Source: Parabacteroides goldsteinii DSM 19448 = WAL 12034 (GTDB taxonomy: Bacteria > Bacteroidota > Bacteroidia > Bacteroidales > Tannerellaceae). Taken from it: DNA of 64,000 bases. The stretch lies in assembly GCF_000969835.1 (NCBI RefSeq), contig NZ_KQ033912.1, forward strand, positions 2,437,963 through 2,501,962, read 5' to 3'. Both the position numbers and the translations under genes were made by a program. The notes under the pieces are model-generated. The model saw only the letters and a program-made list of their open reading frames with translations. It did not search any database and was not told where the DNA came from. Shown piece by piece: positions 36,923 to 45,702 of the stretch; position 1 is the first letter of the stretch, and the number at the start of each line of letters is the position of its first letter.

Positions 36923-37813
36923 ATGAAACCAACATTATCAATTACCTCAAGGCAGTTAATGCTGAGAGAGATGCACGATTATTTAATGATCGCTCTTGGC
37001 ATGCTTTTCTATGCTATTGGGTGGACTGTTTTCCTTTTGCCTAATGACATTACTACCGGAGGGGTGCCTGGTATCGCCTCTATCGTGTATTGGGCGACCG
37101 GAATAAATGTGCAGTATACGTACTTTGCAATTAACGGTGGGTTGCTGATCGCTTCTCTTATTGTTCTGGGATGGAAGTTCAGTGTGAAAACTATTTTTGC
37201 CGTAATAGTGATGACTACTATCCTTCCCATTATTCAAAGTGCTACATCTAATCTGCATTTGTTGCAAGACCAACCGTTTATGGCTTGTGTCATCGGTGCT
37301 TCTTTCTGCGGAAGTGGTATTGGTATCGCTTTTTCGGCCAATGGCAGTTCGGGAGGAACGGATATCATCGCTGCTATTATAAATAAATACAGGGATATCA
37401 CTTTAGGACGTGTTATTCTGATGACGGATATGATTATCATTTCTTCCAGTTATTTTGTACTGCATGATTGGGAAAAGGTCGTTTATGGTTTTGCCACGCT
37501 TTATATATCTAGTTTTGTGCTTGACCAGGTGGTAAACAGTGCCCGCCAGTCTGTACAGTTCTTTATTATTTCCAAGAGATATGAAGAAATTGGACATCGC
37601 ATCAATAAAGATCTCCACCGTGGTGTGACGGTGATAGACGGGACCGGAATGTACACCGGGTTGGGAGTGAAAATGATGTTCGTATTGGCCAAGAAGCGTG
37701 AGTCGACAACTATTTTCCGCTTGATTAAAGATATAGACCCGGAAGCATTTGTCTCTCAGAGTGCCGTCATCGGTGTGTATGGCGAAGGGTTCGACCATAT
37801 TAAAGTAAAATAA
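36923..37813 (+). CDS. YitT family membrane protein
   Basis: 296-residue integral inner-membrane protein of the YitT/DUF161 family. About five hydrophobic segments are seen between residues 20 and 210 (LMIALGMLFYAIGWTVFLL, YTYFAINGGLLIASLIVLGW, TIFAVIVMTTILPII, GVTDIIAAI region, VILMTDMIIISSSYFVL). The Gly-rich GGVPGIASI and FSANGSSGGTDIIAAI motifs and a soluble C-terminal DUF2179-like domain (GVTVIDGTGMYTGLGVKMMFVLAKKRE) complete the family pattern. Its transport role is undefined. It is not obviously part of the PULs on either side. Confidence 0.88.
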   Translation: MKPTLSITSRQLMLREMHDYLMIALGMLFYAIGWTVFLLPNDITTGGVPGIASIVYWATGINVQYTYFAINGGLLIASLIVLGWKFSVKTIFAVIVMTTILPIIQSATSNLHLLQDQPFMACVIGASFCGSGIGIAFSANGSSGGTDIIAAIINKYRDITLGRVILMTDMIIISSSYFVLHDWEKVVYGFATLYISSFVLDQVVNSARQSVQFFIISKRYEEIGHRINKDLHRGVTVIDGTGMYTGLGVKMMFVLAKKRESTTIFRLIKDIDPEAFVSQSAVIGVYGEGFDHIKVK

Positions 37814-37879
37814 TTCCATATAATAGCTATATAGATTTATTTATAAGGGTTCGGCTTCTATTCAGATACCGTCCTGTAT

Positions 37880-38013
37880 ATAATTTTCTGCCTTACTAAC
37901 TGGTTGTCGATGGCTATCGGTAATATTATTTATAGCTGTCGACAATATTACTGATAGTTATCGATTATATTACCGATAGCTTTCGTAAACAGATTAGTAA
38001 GGCAGAAAATTAT
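37880..38013. repeat. Nested inverted-repeat element with three 22-bp tandem units
   Basis: Outer arms ataattttctgccttactaa (37880-37899) and its exact complement (37994-38013). Inside, gctatcggtaatat (37913-37926) is complemented at 37967-37980, and three 22-bp units begin at 37913, 37935 and 37957. Could fold as one long hairpin between yitT and the sigma factor. Confidence 0.85.
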
Positions 38014-38078
38014 TTATAGAACCGGATGTTATTTCTGTTAGTACGCAATCTAAATCAATTATATTTAAAATTTCACCT

Positions 38079-38263
38079 TAGTTCTGTTAGAACTAAATCC
38101 CTTGCGCATGCAAATATAGTTCATTTTTATTATAATAGGTTAAATAGACAGGAAGAATGAATGTTTTAAGAAACATCTGTTAATAGCTGGAGAGCTATAA
38201 GCGCTCAAAATCATTGTTTGTTAGTAAAAACTAACGATATATGCCTCAGTTCTAACAGAACTA
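38079..38263. repeat. Pair of 16-bp inverted palindromic copies flanking 153 bp
   Basis: TAGTTCTGTTAGAACT at 38079-38094 recurs exactly in reverse complement at 38248-38263. Each copy is itself a palindrome of 6-8 bp arms with a 3-nt spacer, so each may be an operator; the pair may also bound an invertible segment. A third partial core TTCTGTTAG lies at about 38030-38041. Confidence 0.7.
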
Positions 38264-38391
38264 TTTCCTAACTCTTTTAAGAGATAGATATATGTTTTAA
38301 GATAAATACTATTTATGGGTTTATGAATGATACAATCTTAATACTAATGCTTACTTAATTTTGATGTAATATGAGTGAAATACTATGTATC

Positions 38392-38399
38392 TATTTTTG
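38392..38399 (+). promoter_or_regulatory. Candidate -7 box (TATTTTTG) for the ECF sigma gene
   Basis: TATTTTTG matches TAnnTTTG 52 bp before the sigma-factor ATG; a TTTG lies ~28 bp further upstream, longer than normal. Confidence 0.45.
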
Positions 38400-38450
38400 C
38401 GCACCAATTATAGTTGAGACGCTATAACAAAATTATAAGCAATTGTTTAT

Positions 38451-38999
38451 ATGCAAATATCCGATGAGAAATTATGGGAATCATGTTTGACAGGGGATAA
38501 GGAGGCTTTCAAGGAAATCTATTGCCGCTTTTATTCTTTGTTGTATAATTATGGCTCCAAACTGGTTTCCGATAAAGATCTGGTAAAAGATTGCATTCAG
38601 GATATTTTCATTAAACTGATTCAGAACTATCCCTCTCTTTCTCCAACTCCAAATGTGAAAGGGTATCTGATCAAAGCCTTACGTAACAAGCTGTATGATG
38701 CATTGGAAAAGGAAAAACCGACTGATGATATCACCTTGTATGAAGAAGTATTTATAACAGACGAGTTATTCCCTTTACTCTCTTTCGACGATTCGGAAGC
38801 AGATGACCGTGCCAGACGTCTCATGCAGGTTTTTTCTCTGCTGTCCTCCCATCAGCAGGAAATTATCTATTTGTATTATGTAAATGAACTGAAGCATGAA
38901 GAAATAGCGGAGATAATGGGTATAAATTATCAATCCAGTAAAAACCTGTTATTCAGATCTTTATCCAGTCTTAAGAGATTATATCTGAAAAAAGATTGA
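38451..38999 (+). CDS. RNA polymerase ECF-type sigma-70 factor
   Basis: 182-residue ECF sigma factor of the Bacteroidota FecI-like group. Region 2 spans roughly residues 10-75 (LWESCLTGDKEAFKEIYCRFY... VKDCIQDIFIKLIQN) and region 4 roughly 120-175, with the helix-turn-helix HQQEIIYLYYVNELKHEEIAEIMGINYQSSKNLLFRSLSSLKRL. It should direct transcription of the adjacent susCD locus when released by the FecR-type regulator encoded next. No anti-sigma domain is fused. The following gene is 65 bp downstream. Confidence 0.93.
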   Translation: MQISDEKLWESCLTGDKEAFKEIYCRFYSLLYNYGSKLVSDKDLVKDCIQDIFIKLIQNYPSLSPTPNVKGYLIKALRNKLYDALEKEKPTDDITLYEEVFITDELFPLLSFDDSEADDRARRLMQVFSLLSSHQQEIIYLYYVNELKHEEIAEIMGINYQSSKNLLFRSLSSLKRLYLKKD

Positions 39000-39064
39000 T
39001 TTTATTCAAAAAAAGTGAGTACCAAATGAGACCTCTCCCGTAATAGGGATAAAAGAGGTTACTT

Positions 39065-40147
39065 GTGGATAAAAAGCAAAACATATTAAATAAAAGATCA
39101 TTTGAGCAGGCCGGGAAAGACCTACTCCGGAAAGTTCATGATGCAGAGTCTGATAACTTGCTGGAGGCACTGGCATCGTGGAAGGAGATTGAAGTCCGGA
39201 CGACTCAGCCACGCACTTCATTCAGATTACGTTCCCGTTATATATTGTCTGTGGCAGCTTCAATAGCTGTATTTCTTTCTGTAGGCCTTTATTTTTGGAT
39301 GGATACGAAGAGTGATACTTCTATGTCGCTTGCCTTGCTTGAAAACAACACATCGTCTTTGGCCGACGATGAGATTGTTTTGATCGAAAGCGATGATAAG
39401 ATGCAATTGAAAGATGAATCATCGATCAAATATGATATGGATGGAAAATCAAATGCGGAGCAGCATGTCGTAAAAAAGGAAATAACAGAAGAGAAGAAAG
39501 AGAAAAAAGAGGAAATCAATCAGATTATCGTGCCAAAGGGCCGGCGGGCGGACATTACTTTTTCGGATGGAACGAAAATGTATGTCAATGCCGGAACACG
39601 TGTTTTTTATCCGGCTGTCTTTAAAAAAGATAAGAGAGAAATACTTGTAGAAGGTGAGGTCTTTCTGGAAGTAGAGAAAGACCCTTCTCGTCCTTTTATT
39701 GTCAAAACCAACAGGTTTGAAGTAAAGGTACTCGGTACGCAGTTTAATGTTTGTGCATATAAAGAAGATGCTTTCACTTCTGTTGTGTTGGTTAACGGTA
39801 GTGTGGAGGTTAATTCCGGAAAGAATAATAGATCAGTACTCTCTCCCAATCAGATGATTAAAGTAAATGATAAAGGTACGGATATAAAGGAGGTAGATGT
39901 TTTTGAATATATCTGTTGGAAAGATAATATGATGATGTTGAACGGCCGGAAGGTTGGAGAGACACTGGATCGGTTATCCCGTTATTACGGTCGTAACATT
40001 TGGTATAATGAAGAGATTGGAAATATTCCTATTTCCGGGAAGTTGGATTTGCGGGAAAATATGGAAGATGTAATCAATATCATTTGCCAGTCAATGTTCC
40101 TTCAGTATAAGACAGATGCAAATAATAATATAATAATATCAAAATAA
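39065..40147 (+). CDS. FecR-family anti-sigma factor
   Basis: 360-residue inner-membrane regulator starting at a GTG preceded by aagagg six bases away. A cytoplasmic N-terminus (~residues 1-58) would hold the sigma factor. One membrane helix follows (YILSVAASIAVFLSVGLYFW, ~59-78), and then the periplasmic part. This begins with an unusually charged Lys/Glu linker (EITEEKKEKKEE), then the FecR domain (IIVPKGRRADITFSDGTKMYVNAGTRVFYP and VEGEVFLEVEKDPSRPFIVKT) and a C-terminal DUF4974-like STN-contacting region (GRKVGETLDRLSRYYGRNI). It relays a signal from the STN domain of the downstream SusC. Part of the sigma/anti-sigma/transporter set. Confidence 0.93.
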   Translation: MDKKQNILNKRSFEQAGKDLLRKVHDAESDNLLEALASWKEIEVRTTQPRTSFRLRSRYILSVAASIAVFLSVGLYFWMDTKSDTSMSLALLENNTSSLADDEIVLIESDDKMQLKDESSIKYDMDGKSNAEQHVVKKEITEEKKEKKEEINQIIVPKGRRADITFSDGTKMYVNAGTRVFYPAVFKKDKREILVEGEVFLEVEKDPSRPFIVKTNRFEVKVLGTQFNVCAYKEDAFTSVVLVNGSVEVNSGKNNRSVLSPNQMIKVNDKGTDIKEVDVFEYICWKDNMMMLNGRKVGETLDRLSRYYGRNIWYNEEIGNIPISGKLDLRENMEDVINIICQSMFLQYKTDANNNIIISK

Positions 40148-40180
40148 AATGCCTATGTAAAAGCCCTAGAGTTAAAAAAA

Positions 40181-40214
40181 AGAACCGAACGATACGGCCA
40201 TATCACTCGGTTCT
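40181..40214 (+). terminator. Stem-loop between anti-sigma and susC genes
   Basis: agaaccga (40181-40188) / tcggttct (40207-40214), 18-nt loop, after a run of A. No strong T tail, so an attenuator or RNA-processing site is more likely than a full terminator. Confidence 0.45.
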
Positions 40215-40270
40215 AAAGTTTCTTGTTTAATCTATTAATTTATGTATCAAAGAAAAAACGTTACAAATGT

Positions 40271-43200
40271 ATGAAAAAGAATGAAGAATTCAGTCGAAAA
40301 TCGACTCATTTTCTTAAAAGTGCATGTTTAGCCTTATGTCTGGTAAGTTATGGAGGATCTGCTATCTACGCAGCTTCTACTTATGCGGAACAAACCACGT
40401 TGACTGTCCGCATGAATAACCGGACTGTAAAAGATGTATTTTCTTACATCGAAAAGAACAGTGAATTTATTTTTGTGTACCATGGTTCAAACATCAATCT
40501 GAATAAAAAGGTGAATGTGGATGTCAATAATCAGACTGTTGAAGCCATATTGAAAAAGATGTTTGAAGGAACGGACATTGAGTATATCATCAATGACCGC
40601 CAAATCATCGTTCGCAAGAATGAAACAAACAAAAAGCAGGTAGCAGTCGTTGCTCCCCAGCAGGAAAAGAAAATCACCGTAACAGGTAATGTAAAAGATG
40701 CTACCGGCGAACCGTTGATTGGGGTAAATGTGATGGTAAAAGGAACTACCATGGGGAATATAACGGATGCCAATGGTAATTTCTCTCTATCGGATGTCGC
40801 TCCGAATGCAGTTATTAGTGTTTCTTATATTGGATATAAAACGCAGGAAATCGCTTTAAATGGTAAAACTGCAGTAAATGTGATTTTGAGTGAAGATAGC
40901 GAGGCTTTGGATGAAGTGGTAGTTATCGGTTATGGTACACAGAAGAAAGCGGACCTGTCCGGAGCTGTAGCTACAGTGCCGAAAAAAGTATTGGAAAACC
41001 GTCCGGTTTTGACCGTTGGACAGGCTTTGCAGGGATCGGTTGCTAACTTGACTGTTTCGATCGGTAGTGGACAAGCAACAGATTCACCTAGCTTTAATAT
41101 TCGTGGTACGACTTCTATCAACGGTGGTAATCCGTTGGTTGTGATAGACGGTGTGGTTTCTTCAGCAGAAGAGTTAAACAGAATGAACCCTACCGATATC
41201 GGTAGTATTTCCGTTTTAAAAGATGCTGCGTCGGCTGCTATCTACGGTTCGCGTGCTGCATTCGGTGTGATTTTGGTTACGACTAAGACGGCAGGACAGG
41301 AAAAGTTGACAATTAATTATAATAATAATTTTGCAATGCGTAGGTTAACGGGGATGGCAGATGTAATTACTGATCCTTATATCGTAGCTTCCACCCGTAA
41401 TACGATGTCTTACCCTTGGTATAACTTATACAATGAAGAACAATTGGCATATGCCAAGAAAGTTTCGGAAGATCCGAGCACTTCTCCTTATTATCTAAAT
41501 CAGGATGGTACTTATTCTTATTTTGGTAGTACAGATTGGTTTGATGAGGCTTATAAGAATTTGGCATTTTCTACCAATCACACGGTCGATGTTTCAGGTA
41601 AGACAGATCGTTTAAATTATTATTTTTCTGCCAATTACAATTTTCAGGATGGTATGGTGAAGTACGGAACTGATAAATATAACCGTTATAACCTTCGTTC
41701 CAAATTGGATTTTAAATTGACTGACTGGTGGACGTTGGGTAATAATACCAGCTTTGTAAATTCAGACTATGATTCTCCAAACTATCTGGGAGATTCTTAT
41801 TATTGGGAAGTAAACCGTATCAATCCGTTGGATGTGACTTATAATCCGGATGGTTCTTGGACAAAGGCTGGTAGTAGCGTATTCGGGCGTTTGGTAGACG
41901 GAGGTCGTTGGAACCAGCAGAAGACAACTTTCTCGACACAATTTACAACAAAGATCGATATTATCAAGGATGTTCTTTTTGTAAATGGTTCGTTCAACTA
42001 TTCAACGAATAAAAATGCTGAAGAGGGATATTCTTTGCCTGTCGATTACTATGATGGTCCGGATAGACCGGCTGCTCAGCAAGACCCGGTATCTCAAGCT
42101 TACTTGAACCATACCAATGCACGTACACTTACATTTGATGCATATGCTACTTTCCACAAGTTGTTTAATGACAAACACGATTTCACGGCGATGGTTGGTT
42201 TCAACCAGGAAGATTGGCGGGATAATTATACCTCTGCGAGCCGTAAAGAATTGATTTCATCTTCTTTGCCTACATTGGGATTGGCTTCGGGTGATATGAA
42301 TGTCGGACAACGAATCTATTCACTTTCTATGCGTAGTGTATTCGGCCGTTTGAATTATATTTATAACAATAAGTATATCTTGGCATTTAATGGTCGTTAT
42401 GATGGAACATCACGTTTCCCACATGATGATCGGTATGCATTCAACCCTTCCGGTTCTGTGGCTTGGGTACTTTCGGAGGAAAACTTTTTCGAACCGGTAC
42501 GAGATGTTGTTAATTTCTTGAAACTCAGATTCTCTTATGGTAGTTTGGGTAATCAGGATTTGAAAGAGAACTATTATGCTTATCTGGCTACTATGGGTTC
42601 CGGAAAGATATCTCAAATTTTAGATGGTAAACAACCGATAGGTGTTTCTGCACCGGGACTGGTTGCTGGTAACTTAACTTGGGAAAAAGTGACGACTGCC
42701 GACTGGGGAATGGATATTAATTTCTTAGATAATCGTTTGACTGCCACTGTCGATGGATATATTCGTCGTACAAAAGATATGTTGACAGGTGGTGCAGAGT
42801 TACCTAATGTTTTAGGAACCAGTGAACCTTTGGAAAATGCGGCAGACTTGAAAACAACCGGTTGGGATTTAACGGTTAGCTGGCGTGATAATGTGAAGCT
42901 GGCAGGGAAAACGTTGAATTACGGATTAAGCTTCAATATCGGTGATAGTCGTTCTTGGATCACTAAGTTCTCGAATGATACAGGGTCTTTGGATAGTTAT
43001 TATGAAGGCTGGGAAATGGGATCTATCTGGGGGTTGGAAACAGAAGGTTTCTTTACTTCTCAGGAAGATATTGATAACCATGCCGACCAGACACAGGTCG
43101 CTTCTTATATCGGTACACGACCGATTGCACCGGGCGATTTGAAATTTAAGGATTTAAACGGTGACGGCAAAATTGATAAAGGCGCTTGGACAATTGATGA

Positions 43201-43735
43201 CCATGGTGATTATAAGATTATCGGTAATAGTCGTGCCCGTTATGGTTTCGGGTTCAATATGAATGCAGATTGGAATGGTTTTGACTTGAGTCTGTTTGTA
43301 CAGGGAGTTTTGAAAAAGAATTACAGTCCGAGTGGGGACTTGTATTTCTGGGGTATCTATGCACAACCTTGGACTAATATTACTTATGGTAACTATTATG
43401 ATCGTTGGACAGAAGAAAACCCAAGTCAGGATGCTTATTTCCCGCGTTTTAAATCGTATGTTGCGGAAGGTGGAGCAGAAGCTGCTCTTACTCAGACCCG
43501 TTATTTGCAAAATGCGACTTATGCTCGCTTGAAGAACTTGACATTCGGATATACACTGCCAAAACAGTGGACAGATAAAGCAAATATCCAACGTTTACGT
43601 CTTTTCTTCTCTGGTGACAACTTGTGTGAAATAACAGGTTTGTATAAGCATTATAAACTGGATCCGGAATGTTTGGGTGGCCAAATGTATCCGTTGCAAC
43701 GTTCTTATTCGTTTGGTTTAAATGTTACGTTCTAA
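40271..43735 (+). CDS. STN-domain SusC-like TonB-dependent transducer (PUL 3)
   Basis: 1154-residue transporter from the ATG at 40271 (MKKNEEFSRKSTHFLKSACLALCL). A TTG-initiated frame from 40223 adds 16 residues and is rejected. Unlike the other three SusC proteins it carries a secretin/TonB short N-terminal (STN) domain at about 35-110 (LTVRMNNRTVKDVFSYIEKNSEFIFVY... IEYIINDRQIIVRK). This is the part that signals to FecR. Then come the carboxypeptidase-like domain, SEALDEVVVIGYG, the plug (FNIRGTTSINGG, LVVIDGVVSSAEE) and a barrel ending NVTF. So it both imports ligand and reports its presence to the sigma/anti-sigma pair upstream. Confidence 0.95.
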   Translation: MKKNEEFSRKSTHFLKSACLALCLVSYGGSAIYAASTYAEQTTLTVRMNNRTVKDVFSYIEKNSEFIFVYHGSNINLNKKVNVDVNNQTVEAILKKMFEGTDIEYIINDRQIIVRKNETNKKQVAVVAPQQEKKITVTGNVKDATGEPLIGVNVMVKGTTMGNITDANGNFSLSDVAPNAVISVSYIGYKTQEIALNGKTAVNVILSEDSEALDEVVVIGYGTQKKADLSGAVATVPKKVLENRPVLTVGQALQGSVANLTVSIGSGQATDSPSFNIRGTTSINGGNPLVVIDGVVSSAEELNRMNPTDIGSISVLKDAASAAIYGSRAAFGVILVTTKTAGQEKLTINYNNNFAMRRLTGMADVITDPYIVASTRNTMSYPWYNLYNEEQLAYAKKVSEDPSTSPYYLNQDGTYSYFGSTDWFDEAYKNLAFSTNHTVDVSGKTDRLNYYFSANYNFQDGMVKYGTDKYNRYNLRSKLDFKLTDWWTLGNNTSFVNSDYDSPNYLGDSYYWEVNRINPLDVTYNPDGSWTKAGSSVFGRLVDGGRWNQQKTTFSTQFTTKIDIIKDVLFVNGSFNYSTNKNAEEGYSLPVDYYDGPDRPAAQQDPVSQAYLNHTNARTLTFDAYATFHKLFNDKHDFTAMVGFNQEDWRDNYTSASRKELISSSLPTLGLASGDMNVGQRIYSLSMRSVFGRLNYIYNNKYILAFNGRYDGTSRFPHDDRYAFNPSGSVAWVLSEENFFEPVRDVVNFLKLRFSYGSLGNQDLKENYYAYLATMGSGKISQILDGKQPIGVSAPGLVAGNLTWEKVTTADWGMDINFLDNRLTATVDGYIRRTKDMLTGGAELPNVLGTSEPLENAADLKTTGWDLTVSWRDNVKLAGKTLNYGLSFNIGDSRSWITKFSNDTGSLDSYYEGWEMGSIWGLETEGFFTSQEDIDNHADQTQVASYIGTRPIAPGDLKFKDLNGDGKIDKGAWTIDDHGDYKIIGNSRARYGFGFNMNADWNGFDLSLFVQGVLKKNYSPSGDLYFWGIYAQPWTNITYGNYYDRWTEENPSQDAYFPRFKSYVAEGGAEAALTQTRYLQNATYARLKNLTFGYTLPKQWTDKANIQRLRLFFSGDNLCEITGLYKHYKLDPECLGGQMYPLQRSYSFGLNVTF

Positions 43736-43754
43736 TTTTTAATTGCTGAAAGTT

Positions 43755-45542
43755 ATGACTATTAATAAAAATATTATGAAAATAGCTGCGATAGGATTCG
43801 TTGGCATTTTAGGGTTAAGCGGATGTAACGATTCGTTTATGGACAAATATTCCGAGACTTCCATTACGGAAGAAGGTTTTTTCAAGTCGGCTGGTGATTT
43901 GGAAATCTATACAAATAATATGTACGGATATGTTACTTCCGATTATTGGGATGTCGCATCCGATAATGTGATATATGTAGAGGAGGCAAGTATCTATTCT
44001 AAGATGAGAGGAGAGCTGAATCCTGATAATGCAAGTGTATGGGGATGGGGTAGTATTCGCAATGTCAATTTTATGCTGGCAAGAGCAGATAAAGCAGAAG
44101 GTGATATGGCGGAAATTAATCACTATATCGGCTTGGCTCGTATGTTCAGAGCAAAGTTATATTATGATAAAGTATTGTCTTATTCGGATGTACCTTGGTA
44201 TAGTCGTGATTTGCAGACTACGGATACGGAAGAATTATTTAAACCGCAGGATCCGCGTGCGTTGGTTGTTGATTCCATCATGGCCGATCTGGATTTCGCT
44301 GTAACTCATATGAAGGATGAAAGTGGTGCACGAACACGTTGGTATAGAAGTGGTGCATTGGCTATGCAGGCACGTATCGCCTTGTCAGAAGGTTGTTGGC
44401 GCAAATATCATTCGGAATTAGGACTGAATGATGCTGATCGTTTCTTTAAAGTGGCTGCTGATGCTTGTAAAGCGATTATGAATACAGGTAATTATGAGTT
44501 GTCTACCGGTGAAGGCGCATATGAGGCTTTGTTTAATAGTCAGGATCTTTCTTCTAATAAGGAGATGATCATTTTTGAAGATTACAGTAATGAATTAGGA
44601 CGTAAGCATGGTGCCGGTGCCCGGTTTGATTGGACAACCGGCTTGTCACGCGACTTAATGGAAGATTATTATGTAATTGAAGATGGTAAGACAAAAAGAT
44701 TTCAGGATGTGCCTGGTTATGATAAGAAAACATTTCTTGAGATCTTTGAAAACAGAGATCCCCGCCTGGGACAAACTTTCATGATGCCTGGTTTTATGCG
44801 TCCGGGTGAAACAGAACCTCATCGCCAGAAAATAACGATCGGTGGTTATCCGCAGGTGAAATATTCTCCGCTGACATTCGATCAGACAGAATGGGGTAAA
44901 GCCTATACAGACTTGCCATTGATCCGGTATGCAGAGGTCTTATTGATGTATGCAGAAGCGAAAGCTGAGTTAGGAGAATTAACTCAGGAGGATATTGATT
45001 TGAGTATCAATTTAATTAGAGATCGTGCCGGTGTGCCTCGGGCTACTTTGGCAGATTGGATGGCAAATGTCGACCCGGTTCAGGCTAATCGTTATCCGAA
45101 TGTTACTTCTGCACAAAAAGGTGCAATTTTGGAAGTTAGACGTGAAAGACGTATTGAATTGGCTTGCGAAGGATTCCGTTATGCGGATTTAATGCGTTGG
45201 GGTGCTGGTAAGTTAATGGAAAAAGCTCCGGAGGGTATGTATATCGGTAAATTAGGCTATATTGACTTGACCGGTGACGGACAACCTGATTATGCAGTTG
45301 TGGCAACACAGGCAGATGCCGATGCTATTCCACAGGCAGATAAGGAAAAATATAAATTGAATATAGAGATTTTGGCAGGAAATACATTTGAACTGACTGG
45401 TGGAGATAAAGGATATATTCGTTTGATTTCTCAGGTTAATAAATGGAATTTTATTGAACCGAAGTATTATTATAGTCCGATATCAACAAAAGATATCGTA
45501 CTGAACAAAAACTTAATTCAGAATAAATTTTGGACTAAATAG
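43755..45542 (+). CDS. SusD-like lipoprotein (PUL 3)
   Basis: 595-residue RagB/SusD lipoprotein from the ATG at 43755 (an ATG at 43776 is a tighter alternative), with lipobox ILGLSGC. Helical repeats include HYIGLARMFRAKLYYDKVLSYSD. The C-terminal RRIELACEGFRYADLMRWGAG is the usual SusD motif. The protein is longer than the other SusD homologues in this window, with an extra segment around residues 500-550 (TGDGQPDYAVVATQADADAI). It partners the STN-SusC; ligand unknown, but the downstream genes are phosphoesterases rather than glycosidases. A stem-loop follows. Confidence 0.94.
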   Translation: MTINKNIMKIAAIGFVGILGLSGCNDSFMDKYSETSITEEGFFKSAGDLEIYTNNMYGYVTSDYWDVASDNVIYVEEASIYSKMRGELNPDNASVWGWGSIRNVNFMLARADKAEGDMAEINHYIGLARMFRAKLYYDKVLSYSDVPWYSRDLQTTDTEELFKPQDPRALVVDSIMADLDFAVTHMKDESGARTRWYRSGALAMQARIALSEGCWRKYHSELGLNDADRFFKVAADACKAIMNTGNYELSTGEGAYEALFNSQDLSSNKEMIIFEDYSNELGRKHGAGARFDWTTGLSRDLMEDYYVIEDGKTKRFQDVPGYDKKTFLEIFENRDPRLGQTFMMPGFMRPGETEPHRQKITIGGYPQVKYSPLTFDQTEWGKAYTDLPLIRYAEVLLMYAEAKAELGELTQEDIDLSINLIRDRAGVPRATLADWMANVDPVQANRYPNVTSAQKGAILEVRRERRIELACEGFRYADLMRWGAGKLMEKAPEGMYIGKLGYIDLTGDGQPDYAVVATQADADAIPQADKEKYKLNIEILAGNTFELTGGDKGYIRLISQVNKWNFIEPKYYYSPISTKDIVLNKNLIQNKFWTK

Positions 45543-45583
45543 TCGGGAGCGCTTTTTTACTCTTTGAGTAGGAAATGAATATT

Positions 45584-45640
45584 ATATATCTCAAAAGTTA
45601 CATCTTTTATTTTAGGTGTGAACTTTTGGGATATATTTTT
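45584..45640 (+). terminator. Long stem-loop and T run after susD (PUL 3)
   Basis: atatctcaaaagtt pairs with aacttttgggatat through one wobble, and the inner acatc / ggtgt extends the stem; five T follow. Confidence 0.75.
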
Positions 45641-45658
45641 GAATCATTTTTATCTTTC

Positions 45659-45666
45659 TATCTTTG
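45659..45666 (+). promoter_or_regulatory. Candidate -7 box (TATCTTTG)
   Basis: TATCTTTG with a TTTG 17 bp upstream (45638-45641), 36 bp before the ATG at 45703. Gives the phosphoesterase genes a transcript separate from susCD. Confidence 0.5.
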
Positions 45667-45702
45667 CGGTTGAATTACATTTAATATTGATAAATTATAT
45701 AC

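Larger units (their letters stand above)
37814..38450. other. 637-bp palindrome-rich non-coding region
   Basis: No gene is supported. It contains a 20-bp inverted-repeat element (37880-38013), two 16-bp inverted palindromic copies (38079-38094 and 38248-38263), and further small palindromes: ATAGCT-ggag-AGCTAT at 38183-38198 and GTTAGT-aaaa-ACTAAC at 38220-38235. It ends in the sigma-factor promoter. Confidence 0.7.
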
